Below, piece after piece: positions 34,134 to 46,992 of a DNA stretch of 64,000 nucleotides. This stretch comes from Moniliophthora roreri (taxonomy: Eukaryota; Basidiomycota; Agaricomycetes; Agaricales; Marasmiaceae): the NCBI GenBank assembly GCA_001466705.2, contig LATX02000229.1, forward strand, positions 186,001 to 250,000, read 5' to 3'. Both the position numbers and the translations under genes were made by a program. Below the pieces are notes generated by a model, which did no database searches, was not told the origin of the DNA, and was given only the letters and a program-made list of their open reading frames with translations. Positions within the stretch are counted from its first letter, which is position 1; each line of letters begins with the position of its first letter.

Positions 34134-35597
34134 ATGACACTACATCAACCCAATGTCCCGGTGTCTCTTCCGTGCGTGTTTCTCCCAATCGCTTTGTGTC
34201 ATTTTACTAAATTACTACCGCTTGAACCAGGTCCCTTCTTGTTGCGACATGGGTCAGCCTTGTTCTCTACACTTTTGAGCTTGCCCTTGGCTGCCATTAT
34301 ATATATCACTCGAGCAAACGATCTTCTCGGTGGGCTGTCGCAACTTCGCTCTTTGCAGAAACATTGTGCACCATTGTAATCTGCATTCATGGATATAACG
34401 TGTGTCATGGTCTTTTTCATTGTTCAAGTAGTTTACTAGATATCTATTCTCAGTTCTTCTTTGTCTACAGTACGCGTTACTGATTTCAGTCAAATTCATT
34501 CGGCCTCTTATCACCATCTGCGCAGCCGGACTGGATGCACTCGTGTCGTGGAATGTCGTAGTCATTGTCATTCTGACCCAGATTTCCATTATGATCGAGC
34601 AATTTTTTTTCACATATCGCTATTGGACCTTGTGAGTTACTTCATCCACCATCTCACACAATGTTCTTATTTCATATTTGAAGGTCCTGCAATGTCCCGA
34701 TCGTGCTTACGATCATGCTGGCAATTCTTCTTCGCGTACGTCCGAGTATTCTGTCAGCGACCTTCTTCGCTCATATTCAGATTCGAAGGGCTCTTTCGTT
34801 ATTATATCGGTGATTATTGCCCACGTTACCCATTTCCAATCTCGGGCGTTTGAGAAGACGTCCATCATGTAAGTAGAATTCGCAAGAATGAGCCGATGAG
34901 CTGACTTTGCCATTCACAGCGCCTCGGCCGCTCTTTCTGCTTTCACGGACCTGACCATCGCCATTCTCCTGGTTCTCAAGCTAAACAGGATAAAGGTCGC
35001 GTATGCGTCAATTCAAGGGTAATTTCGTTCTTCATGCACCTGCAACGTCTCTTTCACTGACGTATCATTCCCAGGTTGCTCATTCGCTTATCGATTCACT
35101 CCGTGCTATGCGGGTTCATAACTGCACTGACAACGATCCTTAAGATGCTCCTTCTCTTCTTCTCCTTGGATGGTAAGAGTCCCAGGTGTCACTTTATATT
35201 AAAGACTGACCGCGCTTCTATAGGCTACATCTTCATTTCATTAGCCTCCGGACGTATCTACACTCTTACCGTCCTTCTTAACTTTGTCATTTTACGCAGG
35301 TTCAAGTCGAACTCAGCACAGGCAGATTCTCCTGAGCCAACCGAGATAGGTAAGTTCCGTGATTGAGTTCCTTTGCGCCCCGCTGAATCCTCGCCTATCC
35401 AGATTTTCGAAATCTTAACGCTTCAGCTCCGGCTATTCTGCTCACTCGGAGAGGGATAAATACTACAATTGATGTACGTATCGCCGTTGGTTTTCTAATG
35501 TTCTTCTTAGCTCACCTTTTGACAGAGCTACCTTGATGAAAATGGGCAGTACAAGCGTCCAGACCCTGTTCCTGCTTTTTCGATGGAGTCTCTCTAG
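34134..35597 (+). CDS. Seven-transmembrane protein, DUF6534-like basidiomycete family
   Basis: Exons seen are 34134-34171, 34231-34427, 34490-34631, 34684 to about 34740, about 34790-34868, 34920-35018, 35075-35172, 35224-35349, then 35403 to the end with one intron. The start MTLHQPNVPVSLP leads into a first helix (LVATWVSLVLYTFELALG). Family marks include AETLCTIVICIHGYN, MIEQFFFTYRYWTLS, ASAALSAFTDLTIAILL and GRIYTLTVLLNFVILRR. The tail ends PVPAFSMESL. The junction between exons 4 and 5 could not be settled by eye. Ligand and role are unknown; it is presumably in the plasma membrane or an endomembrane. Confidence 0.75.
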
Positions 35598-35845
35598 GAC
35601 CCGTAACCGACCCAATGCTCTAGGTGCTTGCTCGTCGCGGGAGGGGCATGTAGCAGGCCTGGCCTCTTCCTTGAATTGTATTTAATCTCTTATTCATTAT
35701 CTAGAGCTCGTACCATCTAGAATACATGTACTGAGTACTCTTCTATTGCCTCATATTTCTCGGTACAAGGCTGTTGCCAACTTGATATCGTTTAGCCCGC
35801 CAAATTCGGGTCGATTTATTTGGTGCGCCAGTGCCTTGGATCTTG

Positions 35846-36682
35846 ATGGATGCTTTATATGTAAAAGACGCAGGCGACGACACGTTCCTGCAACGTTTCT
35901 TTTTACCTTCACTAATGCTTTTTCACCGCAACACTACCAGTTCTTCGGCTTCAGCTTCTCCACCTCCACCTTCCCCACAGCCGCAGCGTGCCATGACCAT
36001 GCCGGTCCCTGCATCTACCTCTACATCAGAGTCAGTTTCAGTAACACCACCAGCAACACCAAACAGAAGACACTCCTTTGGCGTGGCAGCAGACATATTC
36101 GTGAAAATTCGGCAGCGCAGTCCCCGCAATAACAAAAAACCTGATGACATCGAATCTGTCTCTGGAGATGGCCCTCAATCGCATCCTGGACTGTCAGAAG
36201 GAATGACAACAGCCAAGAAGGAATTTGTCACCCATACTGATACATTCACTTGTATTGGAGGGGTCAATGCACCTTTATTGCTGAGAGCGACGAGGACATC
36301 GTTGTTGGAGATGGCGGAGATGTGTGGAGGGAATTGTTTAGTGGACGAGCAGTACGTTTTTTTTTTTTTCGGCTCTTCTTCAGCTTGACTCGGACCTCGT
36401 CATTGAAACCTTACTTTCCTTGGTTTTCAGGTGGAAATGTACAATTTCTGGGCCTAAAAGTCGACCAAGGGGGACGTATAAAGTCCAGGTGTGTCTTTGG
36501 CGTCGTCGCTTGTCTTCTAAAATTGGAATACTGATCGATGATTTTCGGCTTTTTTTTTTTAGATCCACTACAGTGCCGCTGCTACCAAGTCTAGCAAATC
36601 TGATCCACACAGACCAGTCGCCTTGGACGCTGCGAAGAGCGTAGCAGGTCTGATGACGATCATGGAAAGACAAGAATTTTGA
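35846..36682 (+). CDS. Conserved fungal protein of unknown function
   Basis: Exons 35846-36351, 36431-36488 and 36563-36682 join in frame. After a low-complexity Ser/Pro/Thr N-terminus comes a C-terminal region: TCIGGVNAPLLLRATR, LLEMAEMCGGNCLVDEQW, CTISGPKSRPRGTYKVQIHY and VALDAAKSVAGLMTIMERQ. This reads like a compact, ordered domain with conserved Cys residues. The start is uncertain; an internal ATG at about 35910 is possible. No known catalytic motif is visible. Confidence 0.65.
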
Positions 36683-37296
36683 TTCCCTTCCTTTTCACCA
36701 CTGCGGTTGACAATCCCTTCCTTGGAGTTGAACACGGACATTACATTCCTTCACCTGTTTCATAGCATGCTCTCCTTGTAACCTTGCTTCCTTCATGTAA
36801 CATAATCTACCCTTCTTGCTTTGTATTTCTGCACCTGGATATCCTACACCTAGTCTACTCTCATTCCTCTCATATACAAACAGGTCTCGGACATGGGTTT
36901 TTTCAGTGAAATTTCGAGGCCGTGCGTAGTTAAATCATCAGATAATCCTTCAATACTTCTTCAATGTACAATACTCGTCAGAAATGCCAGCTTTGAAAAC
37001 CGTTTATCAAGAATTTCATTGCCGCTCAAAAATAGGTTACAAGTCATGTGTTCATGAACCTTCCAAAGAGCGAGAAGATATCGAAACGAATGATGACCTC
37101 TTGGACGAAAATACGATAGAGCGGTTCACTGCTTCCTGCGACTAGTAGTGGTACCCTTCAGTGATGCAACAATTGGGAAAAGGCCGTAAACGCACATCAT
37201 CATCAAGTCCGAGTCGGTGTGTTATGTCGGTGAATTGACTGGCTGACATGGGATGAGTGTGCATTGTTGGAGAGCCTGTGAGTTGATCGAATATAG
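36683..37296. other. Intergenic space between convergent genes
   Basis: No gene is seen. The region carries the 3' ends of the flanking plus- and minus-strand genes. Confidence 0.4.
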
Positions 37297-38575
37297 TCAG
37301 TTAAAGTGAGGAATATCATCAGGGAGAGACAGACCAATGATTTCAGACGATCCTGGACAATTGAAGTGATTGCTACGACTATGTTGAGGTTTCCAGAAGC
37401 TTTCCCGAGCCACAACCAAGGTGATGACAGTTGTCAGTGTGTATATCCTCCCTAGAGTGAAGTATATGAAATGATAGGCTATAAAACATCAAACAACGCG
37501 AGTTGAGGATTGTGAAGCATGCAAACCATAATAATTGACAAAAAGCATAATCAATAGGAGAAGTGTGCTCATTGCAGAGATACACCCGTTTGTTGTGGCA
37601 TAAAGGATAATGTCTCTAGGTAGGCTGTTGACGGAAAACGAATGATACGCAACGATCACGTAGAAATAAAGTGACATCAGACTCACGTTTGACTAGAGTT
37701 ATAGATCACCTTTAGCCCTCTTATCCTCCATGTTAATAGCAACATTAAACAGATATCCGTGAAAGCAGACAATACTGCAATAGTTCTATAAACCTCATCA
37801 ACTCGCATTCGATCGCCATGAAAATATTTAGGCGCCTCACATTGTGGCAACGTTGGCGAATCTGATGGCCGCGATACCACGGGAAAGGATCATGCCGGTC
37901 AAAGTCGCGCAGATAATAATCTGAAAATAGCTGGAGTGAGCTAGAAAGGTTTGCTTTCTGACGACCTACCCTTCCTAGCATCAGAAGCCATATGACAAGA
38001 GAGGCGGATGGTTCCCGGGTACTTTGAAAAGCGATCTTCAGCAACACGTTCAGCCTCTCGTTGATTGAAACCCACTATTGCCAGTATCTGCGAAGGAAGA
38101 CCCCCTGCTCGATGAATCCTGAAAGCTGGGTAAGAAGACTCGAAACCTCAATGTACCAGGAATAGATGGTATGTGCTGGTGGACACGTGAGAGATCAGCA
38201 GAAGAGACCATGGAGATCGCGAACCAGCCGACCTTGATTAAAATAAGCGACTTGCTGGGTCAAGATTTGAGTGGGGTCAGGTTCGCAATCCGGGATTAGT
38301 GGAGCCCACTGACATCTAGTGCACCCATACAGATCATAACCATGGATGCCAAGTCGATGAGTGATGCCACGATAATTATTACTCGCGTCGGCCTGTCGAC
38401 TTTTCTGACGCAATGAAAGAATCCCAGAACAATGTGGTTCGTCGAGAGAAATATATTTATCCAGGCCTCGATGAGGAGCAACCTATCAGTACGAAGATGT
38501 CAGCAAGTAAACCAAATCATAGTGATTTGACACGCACCTATCGGACGCAGAAGGCCGCGCGTCATCAAAAGTCAT
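37297..38575 (-). CDS. Seven-transmembrane protein, DUF6534-like, minus strand
   Basis: The minus-strand start is MTFDDARPSASDR at 38575, followed by an intron and LLLIEAWINIFLSTNHIVLG. Further helices are VIIIVASLIDLASMVMICMG, a motif IEQGVFLRRYW matching the family FFxYRxW mark, SASLVIWLLMLGR, LSAFTDICLMLLLTW, YATTNGCISAMSTLLLLIML and IYTLTTVITLVVA. The tail ends SLPDDIPHFN with TGA at 37297-37299. Several exon limits remain unsettled. It pairs with the plus-strand gene at 34134 as a second member of the family. Confidence 0.6.
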
Positions 38576-39353
38576 GTCTTTGCGACTAGTTCAAGTTGTC
38601 GTCTTGGAAGTCGTGATTATAAGTGTCCGGAATATCGGGTTTCTCGGCTTTCAAATGGGCCGTTGTTTTGCCGTTGTTTTGCCGTCAGTACTTACGGGTA
38701 TGCCTTTCAATGGCCCGATCCGAGAGCTCTCAAAATTCCTGAATGCAACTGGGCCTAAAGTATTATACTCGGCAGTGAACGAATATAAACTAGTAATATA
38801 CTTGTCGGGGAGTGGGTCGGCGTAAACCACGGACATGTACGAGTTCGGCCTTCCAGGAGATTCTGAGGACTCAAAGAGTAGACACCATGGCTAGAACCGC
38901 AAGGTGCCGTTTTTCACCTTCAAATTTGGCCAGCTTCTTGCAGCCCGGAATACGAGGAGTTCGTGTCCCTTATCTTGCCTACTCGTCGCCCAGCCTTCGG
39001 CTAGCTCCTCGCAGGCAAAAACCACGCAGCCAATGTACATCTGTTGGATAAAAAACGATTTTTGCGCTGGTGAGGAAATTTACGAGGCTGTGCAAGGCAC
39101 GAAATTTGGCGGCCCAACATTTGCAAGGGTAAAAGACGATTTCTCCGTTTCATTCCGAACTCGTAATTATCTACAACTTGAAGTATGATAGACTTTCCGA
39201 CTTGAACATTTTTTTTCTGTTCATTCTCCGCTCCACCTAGGGCATATATTAGAGATATTGTCTCTTATCTCCATCCATCACCGCCATCCTTTGTGCCCAG
39301 TGGCCCACGATACGGGTCTCTGATGCGGCTAAACACCGTCTATTAGGTAGACT
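38576..39353. other. Spacer without a convincing gene
   Basis: Short open frames on both strands (for example 38812-39051) show no domain and no splice support. Confidence 0.4.
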
Positions 39354-40623
39354 TTAACATGTTATCACGAATATGTCATCGTCTGAATCCTCAGACACGT
39401 AACCCGCGTCCCTCAAAATAGAATACCATGGCGACCAAACCACGTCTCCGGAAAAAGGTTTTACATCCTCCTTGCTGTTGCTGAGAAGAAAGCTGAACAG
39501 CACCGGGTTCACACTACCGGGTCCATGAGCGTCCTTCGAGTATGAATAATGTTGCAGCTGGTTCAACTCACTCATTGGATGATAACAGGACGAAATGAGG
39601 TGCCTCTTCGATGGTGACCAGAGAAACATCGACACCCGCTTCTTGAAGGAGCTCCACTTGTTTCTCACAGTACTCCAAGGAATACAGCATGTTATCCATC
39701 CCATGCACTATCTCGACGGAAACCTTGATCTTGGAAAGCTCTTCCTTTGTAGGCGACCTCCTTTTTGTAATAAAGTCCACGGTTGCTAGCCTGTACTCAT
39801 CGAAGTGTTCTGGACCCCAGTTCCGTTTTGCATACGAGGTAAGGTTGGTCGCGAGTCTGAGGACTCTACGAGTGAGATGCGACGATACTAGGTGGGAGAT
39901 GCCTTACGCGTCAACAAAAGACGATGGTTTGTTACTGCAGACAAGTTGATAGCCACCATAACACGCGGCTAAAAGAGCGTCTTCGTCTGTGAAACTCTCC
40001 ATCCAGTACTGACAAACCTCTTCTCTTCCTTTAGCAACTTCGAGAGGCTGAAAGGACATTGTGAGTCCTCAACCAAAGAATAAGTTGGGTTGATTACTTC
40101 TTCTAATATAAGAGCCCCCATAAGAAAAAGAGAGCGGACTTTTGCGGGGTAAGATATCCCAAGTTGGAGAGCAATGATAGTCCCCATGGATAAACCAACT
40201 ACGTGGCAGGGCGGAAGGTATAAGGCATCCTGAACTAGGAAATGAATACGAAGTTATCACAGTAAGGATAGCATGGCGTACCATGAACTTGGCGATATCA
40301 TCAGCAGCGGCCTCCTTGTCATAGGTTTGCGGTAATGGAGGGCCAGTTGTCTGCCCATAGAAACGCAGATCAAGGGATATTAGATTGAATCTTCGTATCT
40401 TCGTATCTGTAAATTGCACTAGGAGAAGACTAGTCAGAAAATAATCTCATGCGATCGGATTGAGCTTACGATGGAAAACCTCTTGGGCTAGCCAAACTCC
40501 ATGCAAAAACAACACGGTAGGGAGCTTTTCATCGATCCATCGTGCAGATGCCGCCGCCGGGGTAGAGATGGTATAGTGATAGCTCACGGATCCTGACGCA
40601 GTTTGCACCTGAACGAAAGGCAT
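39354..40623 (-). CDS. Alpha/beta hydrolase
   Basis: Six minus-strand exons (40470-40623, 40282-40418, 40098-40229, 39908-40047, 39572-39865, 39354-39513) give 338 residues. The order is oxyanion region LPTVLFLHGVW, then DLRFYGQT, then the nucleophile elbow VVGLSMGTIIALQLG (Ser in GLSMG). Next is VEIVHGMDNM, the usual place of the catalytic Asp, and EEAPHFVLL with the catalytic His. No signal peptide is seen, so it is probably cytosolic. The substrate (ester, epoxide or lactone) cannot be told. Confidence 0.85.
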
Positions 40624-41303
40624 AGCACAAAGCGAAGAAAAGCGCGTGCGGAGCCTTATATTACCTGCTTGGACCCCGAAACGACCTTTTGAGGCCTGAT
40701 GATGCTACGCTCCTAACAACCGGGGGAGGTGCGGAGAACGGAGAACCCTTATTTTGATGAACGATTAAGGAGTTACGACGGGGGTAGGATCGATGGGCTT
40801 ATCCTGCTGATCGAGGCTTTCCTGTCGACACAGGACAGTCGAGATACGTAGTCGTCGACCGCCGCCGCGTCTATCCTTCCGAAAAGATTTTGACGAAGTT
40901 GATGACCGAAGCTATCTTGGATTTTTGCTACTTGGATTCGAAACCGTGAGCCCGTAAACGTGTGAATTGTGGCAACAAGTTCCGGTTGTCACTGACAAAG
41001 TCTGTCGAAGCTCAAAGTTTTAAGCACTTGCACTGGGATCGCCCCGAATCAATTTGATTTGTTATCCCGCCAGTACGAAGGATAGCACCTAAAACGTGAC
41101 TAGGTTAGATCGTGCGAGTGTTCGGTTGGCTGAAAAGAAGGTAAATTTACCGAAAGCTCTCCATCTATACAATAAATGGTTGCAACCCGTTCGTCGCTAA
41201 GGCAGCATTTGAAAGGGTTCAAAAGGCTCGAACTAATCCTTTCCTGCAGCTTGGAGGAGCATCCCGATGATCCCAGTACAGATAAACAGTATATTCTGTC
41301 GAA
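40624..41303. other. Spacer, no gene seen
   Basis: It holds the promoter of the minus-strand hydrolase and the 3' flank of the SGNH gene. No structure stands out. Confidence 0.4.
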
Positions 41304-42790
41304 CTACTGGAATCCGCTTACACCAGAAGCAAATTGCTCGAATAAAGATAAGTCAAAGGCTTCTGCCATCGCTTTGTATCCTCCAGGGTTCAGATGCAGC
41401 CCGTCACCAACATCAAATGCTGGATTGAGCCTCTGACCATTGCTTGGGTCCCTAGTGGCAGCATCGAAATCGATCACAGCGTCAAACTTCCCACTACTCC
41501 GAATCCATTCATTTACCCGGGTCCTCACCGCCTCGTTCTCAGTCGTAAAGTACCCATTGCCAAAGAACGGTGTAATGGTTGCGCCGAATATGGGCAGGCC
41601 GGAGGTATGCACTCGCGTGATGATTTGTTGGTAGGCTTGAATGAGGCGATCTGCGGCATTGGGAACGCCAGTACCAATGTCATTGACACCCTCGTAGATC
41701 ACGACATATCCCACCCCAGGATGAGATAGAACGTCTCTGTCGATACGACCAATAGCGTTTGGACCAGCTTCATCAGCAAGAATACGATTTCCTCCTGCAG
41801 CTTGGTTGACTACCGCGATAGTCGATGTCGAAGCGTTTGCTTGCGTTCGAGCAAGAAGTTGGTCTGGCCAGCTAAATAGAAAGTTATTATAGAACATACT
41901 GAAAGAGGACCTGACAAACCGATCGTTTCCATTCGTCGTACTTCCATGTCCGTCAGTGATACTGTCACCGACTACCACCAGACTACGAGTCTCAGGCGGA
42001 GACCATGCCTCAACAGCACTAACAAAGTACCTAGAGGACCATCAACTATGAATGAAGTTTGGATAGAGTAGTGAAATTTACCAATGATCTGCATTCAACG
42101 TCGATCCACCGGCCAAGTCTTGCACACCGATATGATTTCCAGGACTGAACCAAGACGTAGTGCGACTCCCAGGATGCGAGGTGATGTCATTTGACTGCTG
42201 ACCGTTGGCAAGATAAAGGTCGACAGTAATCATTGTCTGAGGTTTCACTTCCAATGCAATCGGGTCAGAAACTGCAAGAGATCCGTTGGGTATGATGATA
42301 GATGAATTGCCACTGAAAGTGATATTTTGGACGGACCAAGAAACGATTGCACTGGAACCAGGCTTGTTATCCGCCGAAAGCGCGACGGCGGCTGCAGTAA
42401 CTGGCAGATCGGTTGTTCCAAAAGCGTTGGAAAAACGGATACGAATTTGCTTTGCACCCGTGGAGAGATGAAGGGTTTGGCGAATTGTAGCGTCGTTGAA
42501 TACGACAGTTGGTTGGGTCTGAGAATTTAGTTCTGCAGATCAGCGCGTTCGGGTTTTGTATTCGAACGATGAACCTACAAAGGGGCCCGGTGGTAGATTT
42601 TCGGTTTCTGCCAATTGTGGCATGGCTGAAATGACCGGTCAATGCGAAGCTTTACTCGCATGAAAGAAAAAGAAGACGCACAAGCCCAGGTGTCCACCCA
42701 ATGACCTTGGGGTGGATCTGGTGTAATTCCATTCACCAACAGCACGCAAAGCCTAAGAACTGCAAAGATGCCGAGTAGAGGGATACCCAT
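41304..42790 (-). CDS. Secreted SGNH/GDSL hydrolase, copy A
   Basis: It starts at 42790 with a signal peptide (MGIPLLGIFAVLRLCVLLVNG), then HWVDTWA split by an intron. A jelly-roll-like N-terminal part follows (TIRQTLHLSTGAKQIRIRFS). The SGNH domain has VVVGDSITDG (Ser), AAGGNRILAD (Asn block) and DGLHLNPGG (Asp, His). Introns include one near 41880-41930 with donor GTTTGT. The stop is TAG at 41304-41306. Its enzymes are extracellular esterases, possibly acting on plant polysaccharide acetyl groups. It is a near-identical paralogue of 48872-50349. Confidence 0.88.
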
Positions 42791-43103
42791 AACGCTGCTG
42801 TAATCCCAAGTATCACGTAGAATTGTCCGAAGAAGATCAGCGAACACTGGCTGCGGGAATGCTAAGCTTGAACAGAAGGGCGTCCTTAAACGTTTCAAAG
42901 ATGATGAGGAACTGATTTGGAGCGGGATGGGCGGCCCGATCCTGTGAAGAGTTTAGGTCATGGCCTGGCTGATGACTCTTCACATGGTGGATGGGAAGGA
43001 GGCTGAGCCAATGCTTGGAGGATTTGTAGAACCCACGAGCGGCCGGAACGCCGAAGTAATACCGTGCTAAAGAACACCAAATTCCATAACTCTTCTTACA
43101 CAT

Positions 43104-43217
43104 TCATTTCAGTCTCCCCGACGCCGATTTACCACCTCGCCTCTCCATAATTGGGTGCATACCCATTTCCGGGAGGCGGCCCTTGCAGTGGATGAAAGCC
43201 TGATCCAGGCATTGATG
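43104..43217 (-). pseudogene. Stray 3' end of het-c, duplicated with SGNH copy A
   Basis: This roughly 110-bp stretch matches the last coding bases of the het-c gene (51019-51135), including the final codons and stop region, and sits upstream of copy A just as het-c sits upstream of copy B. No further het-c sequence is present, so it is a truncated passenger of a segmental duplication. Confidence 0.8.
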
Positions 43218-43227
43218 GTGGGGTGTA

Positions 43228-44165
43228 CATTCTGGAAGGTGTTCTGCAACGAGCGGTTGATCTCTTGAAAGATCAAGAAGCACAAGTGATTGTCGTAGGC
43301 AGGATCTGTCTGGAGGCATCAGCTGCAGCCAAGAAAGCTGTGGACAGCGATACTAACGCGTACGGCATAATGAACGTTTGTCTCCTTATCGCTCCCACAA
43401 CTGATGTCGAGGAAGCGTTTATGACGATCTTTTGATTCGGGAGGGCTACGCGTCACTGGTCAGTGAAATCTCGACCAAGCTGATAAACCGGATGCCATTT
43501 TCGTAGGTGTGGGCGGTGGCGGAATGCTTGGTAGGGTGATAACGGGCTGCAGAAAGGTCGGCTGGGATGATGGTGAGCGTTCTATGTCTTTGGGCAGTTC
43601 AGGGAGGCTCACCTGACCGTAGTACGCTTCCATCACTCGTTTCTCCTCAATACCGGCGCTTCTAGTGATTTCACTATCAATTTACCTCCATCCGCGACAA
43701 AAGTCCACAGTAAGGCGAGAGCGTAGACATGATCCACTTTCACGAGTTCTCCAAAACTTCTGGATTGTTATGTGCCCCCAAGACCGTCAGCTCGCGTGTT
43801 GAAGATGGCATTGGAGAGACAAGGGGGTGTCCGGTGTTACTATCCGAGGTGAGAATGCGGACTGGAATCCAATCCGCAGGTCAGCCAAGCAGGATTGAAT
43901 ATTGCATGACGGAGGTGACTAACGAAATTTGTAGAGATCACAAGATCATGGTAGAACTGGCGTGTTTTACGACATTCGTTTCCGCGTATTATCCTGAACT
44001 TCTCAACAGACTCGTTCAATATCGCCAATAGAACTGTGGTTTTCATTGACTGTGGTGGATTCAAAGTATCTGGGTGACTTCTATGTCTATGGACGTCACC
44101 TTGAGAAAGATGCGGGTAGAGAATGAAGCGTGGTCATTGGCGATGGTGAAGCGCTGCGGTTGCGT
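43228..44165 (+). pseudogene. Broken serine/threonine dehydratase copy
   Basis: The plus strand reads RAVDLLKDQEAQVIVVGRI, YDDLLIREGYASLVSEIS, KPDAIFVGVGGGGMLG and GCRKVGWDD. Later come ARVLKMALERQGG and NRTVVFIDCGGFKVS. Each block matches the gene at 62725-64000. Frameshifts (near 43430 and 43490) and several stops break it. The N-terminal part with the PLP lysine is absent. It begins within about 10 bp of the het-c fragment. Confidence 0.85.
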
Positions 44166-45534
44166 TGCTAGGAGCAATTGTTACTCGTAACCGCTAGAAA
44201 TCTGGAAGAATATCACATTCAGCGTCCACAGTTTGAGCGAGTAGGTCACACCCGAGCATGGCTTGGTTGAGCTTGGAGGATGAAATACGGGATTATTGAC
44301 GAACGACAGACAGGAGCTGTATGAGAAAATATCGTGTCAGAACGCTATACAAGTGAACGAGATGGAACTAGCGTAACGCACCTATTCCACCTTCAATCGA
44401 TAACCCTACGAGCCAGCTTCGTCTCCATTAGTATTCCTCTGTCAAAGCAAGATTTCCAAATTTCTCGTATTATCAGAGGGTGACGTTTGAAGGGAGTGAT
44501 GACATTCTCTAGAGAGCTGAAGACTGTGGGGTGGAACACTGAAGCACTGAAGGGTTGATCCAGCATTTAGTGCTGCTTCATCAGCGTTCAAATTCAAGCG
44601 CTCGGTACAACAACTCACATTTTCCCACTTTACCTGCATTTTGCAAACATTCAAATGTCCGTTTCTCATGTCAACAGACACCAGCTGTCCAGCACAGACT
44701 TGTGATCCATGATCTTCGGTTGGAGTTTTGGATGAGAAAATCTTGCCAATGGGTAGGGTGGGTTGACTTTATCATTTAGTACCACTTACCACCTATGTTC
44801 GTCGCTAATCCCGAATCTACTGCAGGAAGCATCACTTTCGATCGCATCCTGTTCATATGACAATACAACATGGAGCGCCAGAACCCACGACCGTCGCTCA
44901 ACTTTTATCCTTCACGACATTCAAGCCGTTTTGAGACGCCACTGTTCTGACTCATTGCTGTAAGCCGTCATTGTACCTCGGTTTGGCTGGCAAATAATTG
45001 ATACTTCGGATAATTCGCCGGTGAGCCGCTATCCGCCAGGCGCCCACACGGTTCTACATTAGCTGACGGTCGGGAAATGGGCTACCAGGAGGGAACAGGC
45101 CGCAAACCGTCAAGTTCAGAACGGGTGGAACCTTTGCCATCATGACCATAACGTTGACGAAGAGGGACGACTATGCAATGGTACGATCAGAAGATATCAC
45201 TACTTGCCGAATCATATCACGTCCCAGTACTCGCGTTTCAACGAGAATGGATGCTACCTGACAAGATTTCAACTACATTGGTTGGTGGCTGGAGCGCTGA
45301 AGTCCCATCGCCGCGGTATCTGCCAAGTCGATTACTATTTGCCTCCTTGGAATATGGATCAGTCGGGTCACTCTTTTACCGCTTATCCCAGTCATTCTAG
45401 CCCGCAATCTGAACTGAGTATTGCAGTTCGTGTCATTAATCTGTATATAGGGCCCTAGGCCTGATAAAGTATAAAACGGAGCCTATGACTGCTTCTCCAG
45501 GCCCTTAATCTGATCTTCCGTCCATCTTTCAGGA
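44166..45534. other. Spacer without a convincing gene
   Basis: Open frames such as 44555-44779 and 45173-45400 lack domains and splice partners. The right end should carry the promoter of the 7-TM gene. Confidence 0.4.
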
Positions 45535-46992
45535 ATGTCAAATACCATTCCCTTTGAGTCTATCTACTCTATTCAAGGCGCTCTGCTGGGTCCGTTTGTC
45601 ATTGTCGGCGTAAGTCTCCTGTTCTACAAATGTGTTGATCGGACTCATCGAAGAGCAAATAGCTGATATTGTTCTTGCTCGGTGAGCGCTAGTTGGTGGC
45701 GCCCCTGCTGTTGCTAACTTTATGCAGGTTTCTACGTTTTACTCTTCGGGATGGCGATTTATTTTCTGCTCACGCGCCGAAATATGGTGAACAAAAGGCT
45801 CCATCTTGGTTGGGTGATCGCCCTCTTTGTACTATCGGTTTCATCTGCTTTGTTTGAGGCAGGAATCAACCTCAGAGAGGCTGCCTTAGCCTTTCATGCA
45901 GTCTCAACGCAAGATACCAGACCACTGGAGGAATGGGAATTCGTGCCTTTCAAAGCTTCCCGCCTAGTTCCTGAGTGAGTGATCGTGCACTGACCAGTTC
46001 GAATCTTGCTGCTGATGGTCAATAGTACTTTTTCCAGAATGTTTTACGTCCTAGCCAAGTACGTGATAAACAAAATATTGAGACCGAATCCTGATCCAGA
46101 TAAACAGTTGCATTGCGGATAGTATCCTTGTGAGTACCCTTCATTCTTCTCACATGAATACTCCTTGTAAGTATAATCCACAGCTATATCGATGCTTCAT
46201 TATCTGGGGATCTAGGAAGCATGTTATCATTGTTCCTCTATTGGTCTTACTCGCGACCAACGGTGGTTCTCCGTCGTGCATCTGTATCTGTATTTGGAAG
46301 CTAACACATCGGTAGCCTTTGGTCTTGTTGCACATTCACTATATTTGGCCGCTGCGGGCATGGATCGACGGGAGCTACTCCTGCAGTCAATTAGTTTAAC
46401 CACCGGTTATACCATCGCCAATGCTGTTAACACCCCCTTGTTGACGGTAATGATTGGTATGGAGACTCCCTGCCTACTGTTCGAGAGGGCCTATGCTAAT
46501 CCCACCCTCCACAGCCGGTCGTATTTGGTGGATGACGCGGGATGCTCGAAAATTCATGCGTCAGGAGATCAAGCGAACGCACCAGAGGATTATATTAATC
46601 CTGTGACTATAATTTATGAATGATCCCTACTCGTCTCTCACAAAATTCTCAGCGTTGAATCTGGGTTTATGTACTCTGCGAGCCTATCTGTGAACAGCCT
46701 GTGTTCTGGACTCACTCTGGATGGGGTGGTATATCTTGTGGTCGTACGTGCGGAATCGTGGTGTTTCTGATGACTTTTCACTCACATCTATACCCAGGGA
46801 ATCGCGCCAACATTGATTATCCTGCGCACAAGTCTCAGATTAACCGAAAGTGCAGTACCCGACCCTCGAATGATCTCCACTCTGCAATTTGGAGTATCCC
46901 CCGCTGCTGCTGCCACTAATGGCGGCCAAAACTCAGAAGCGCATACCATGGATCCAGAACAAGGGACAGCCAGTGAAGGTGACGAGGATTGA
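45535..46992 (+). CDS. Multi-pass membrane protein, basidiomycete 7-TM family
   Basis: It starts MSNTIPFESIYSIQGALLG. Helices seen in order are FYVLLFGMAIYFLL, WVIALFVLSVSSALFEAG, FYVLA...SCIADSILLYR, HVIIVPLLVLLATN, LQSISLTTGYTIANAVNT and SGFMYSASLSV. Family marks are LYRCFIIWGSRKHVIIVP and TAGRIWWMTRDAR. The C-terminus is cytosolic and polar (GGQNSEAHTMDPEQG) and ends at TGA 46990-46992. About eight exons; several borders are approximate. It is distinct from the DUF6534-like genes at 34 and 37 kb. Role unknown. Confidence 0.75.
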
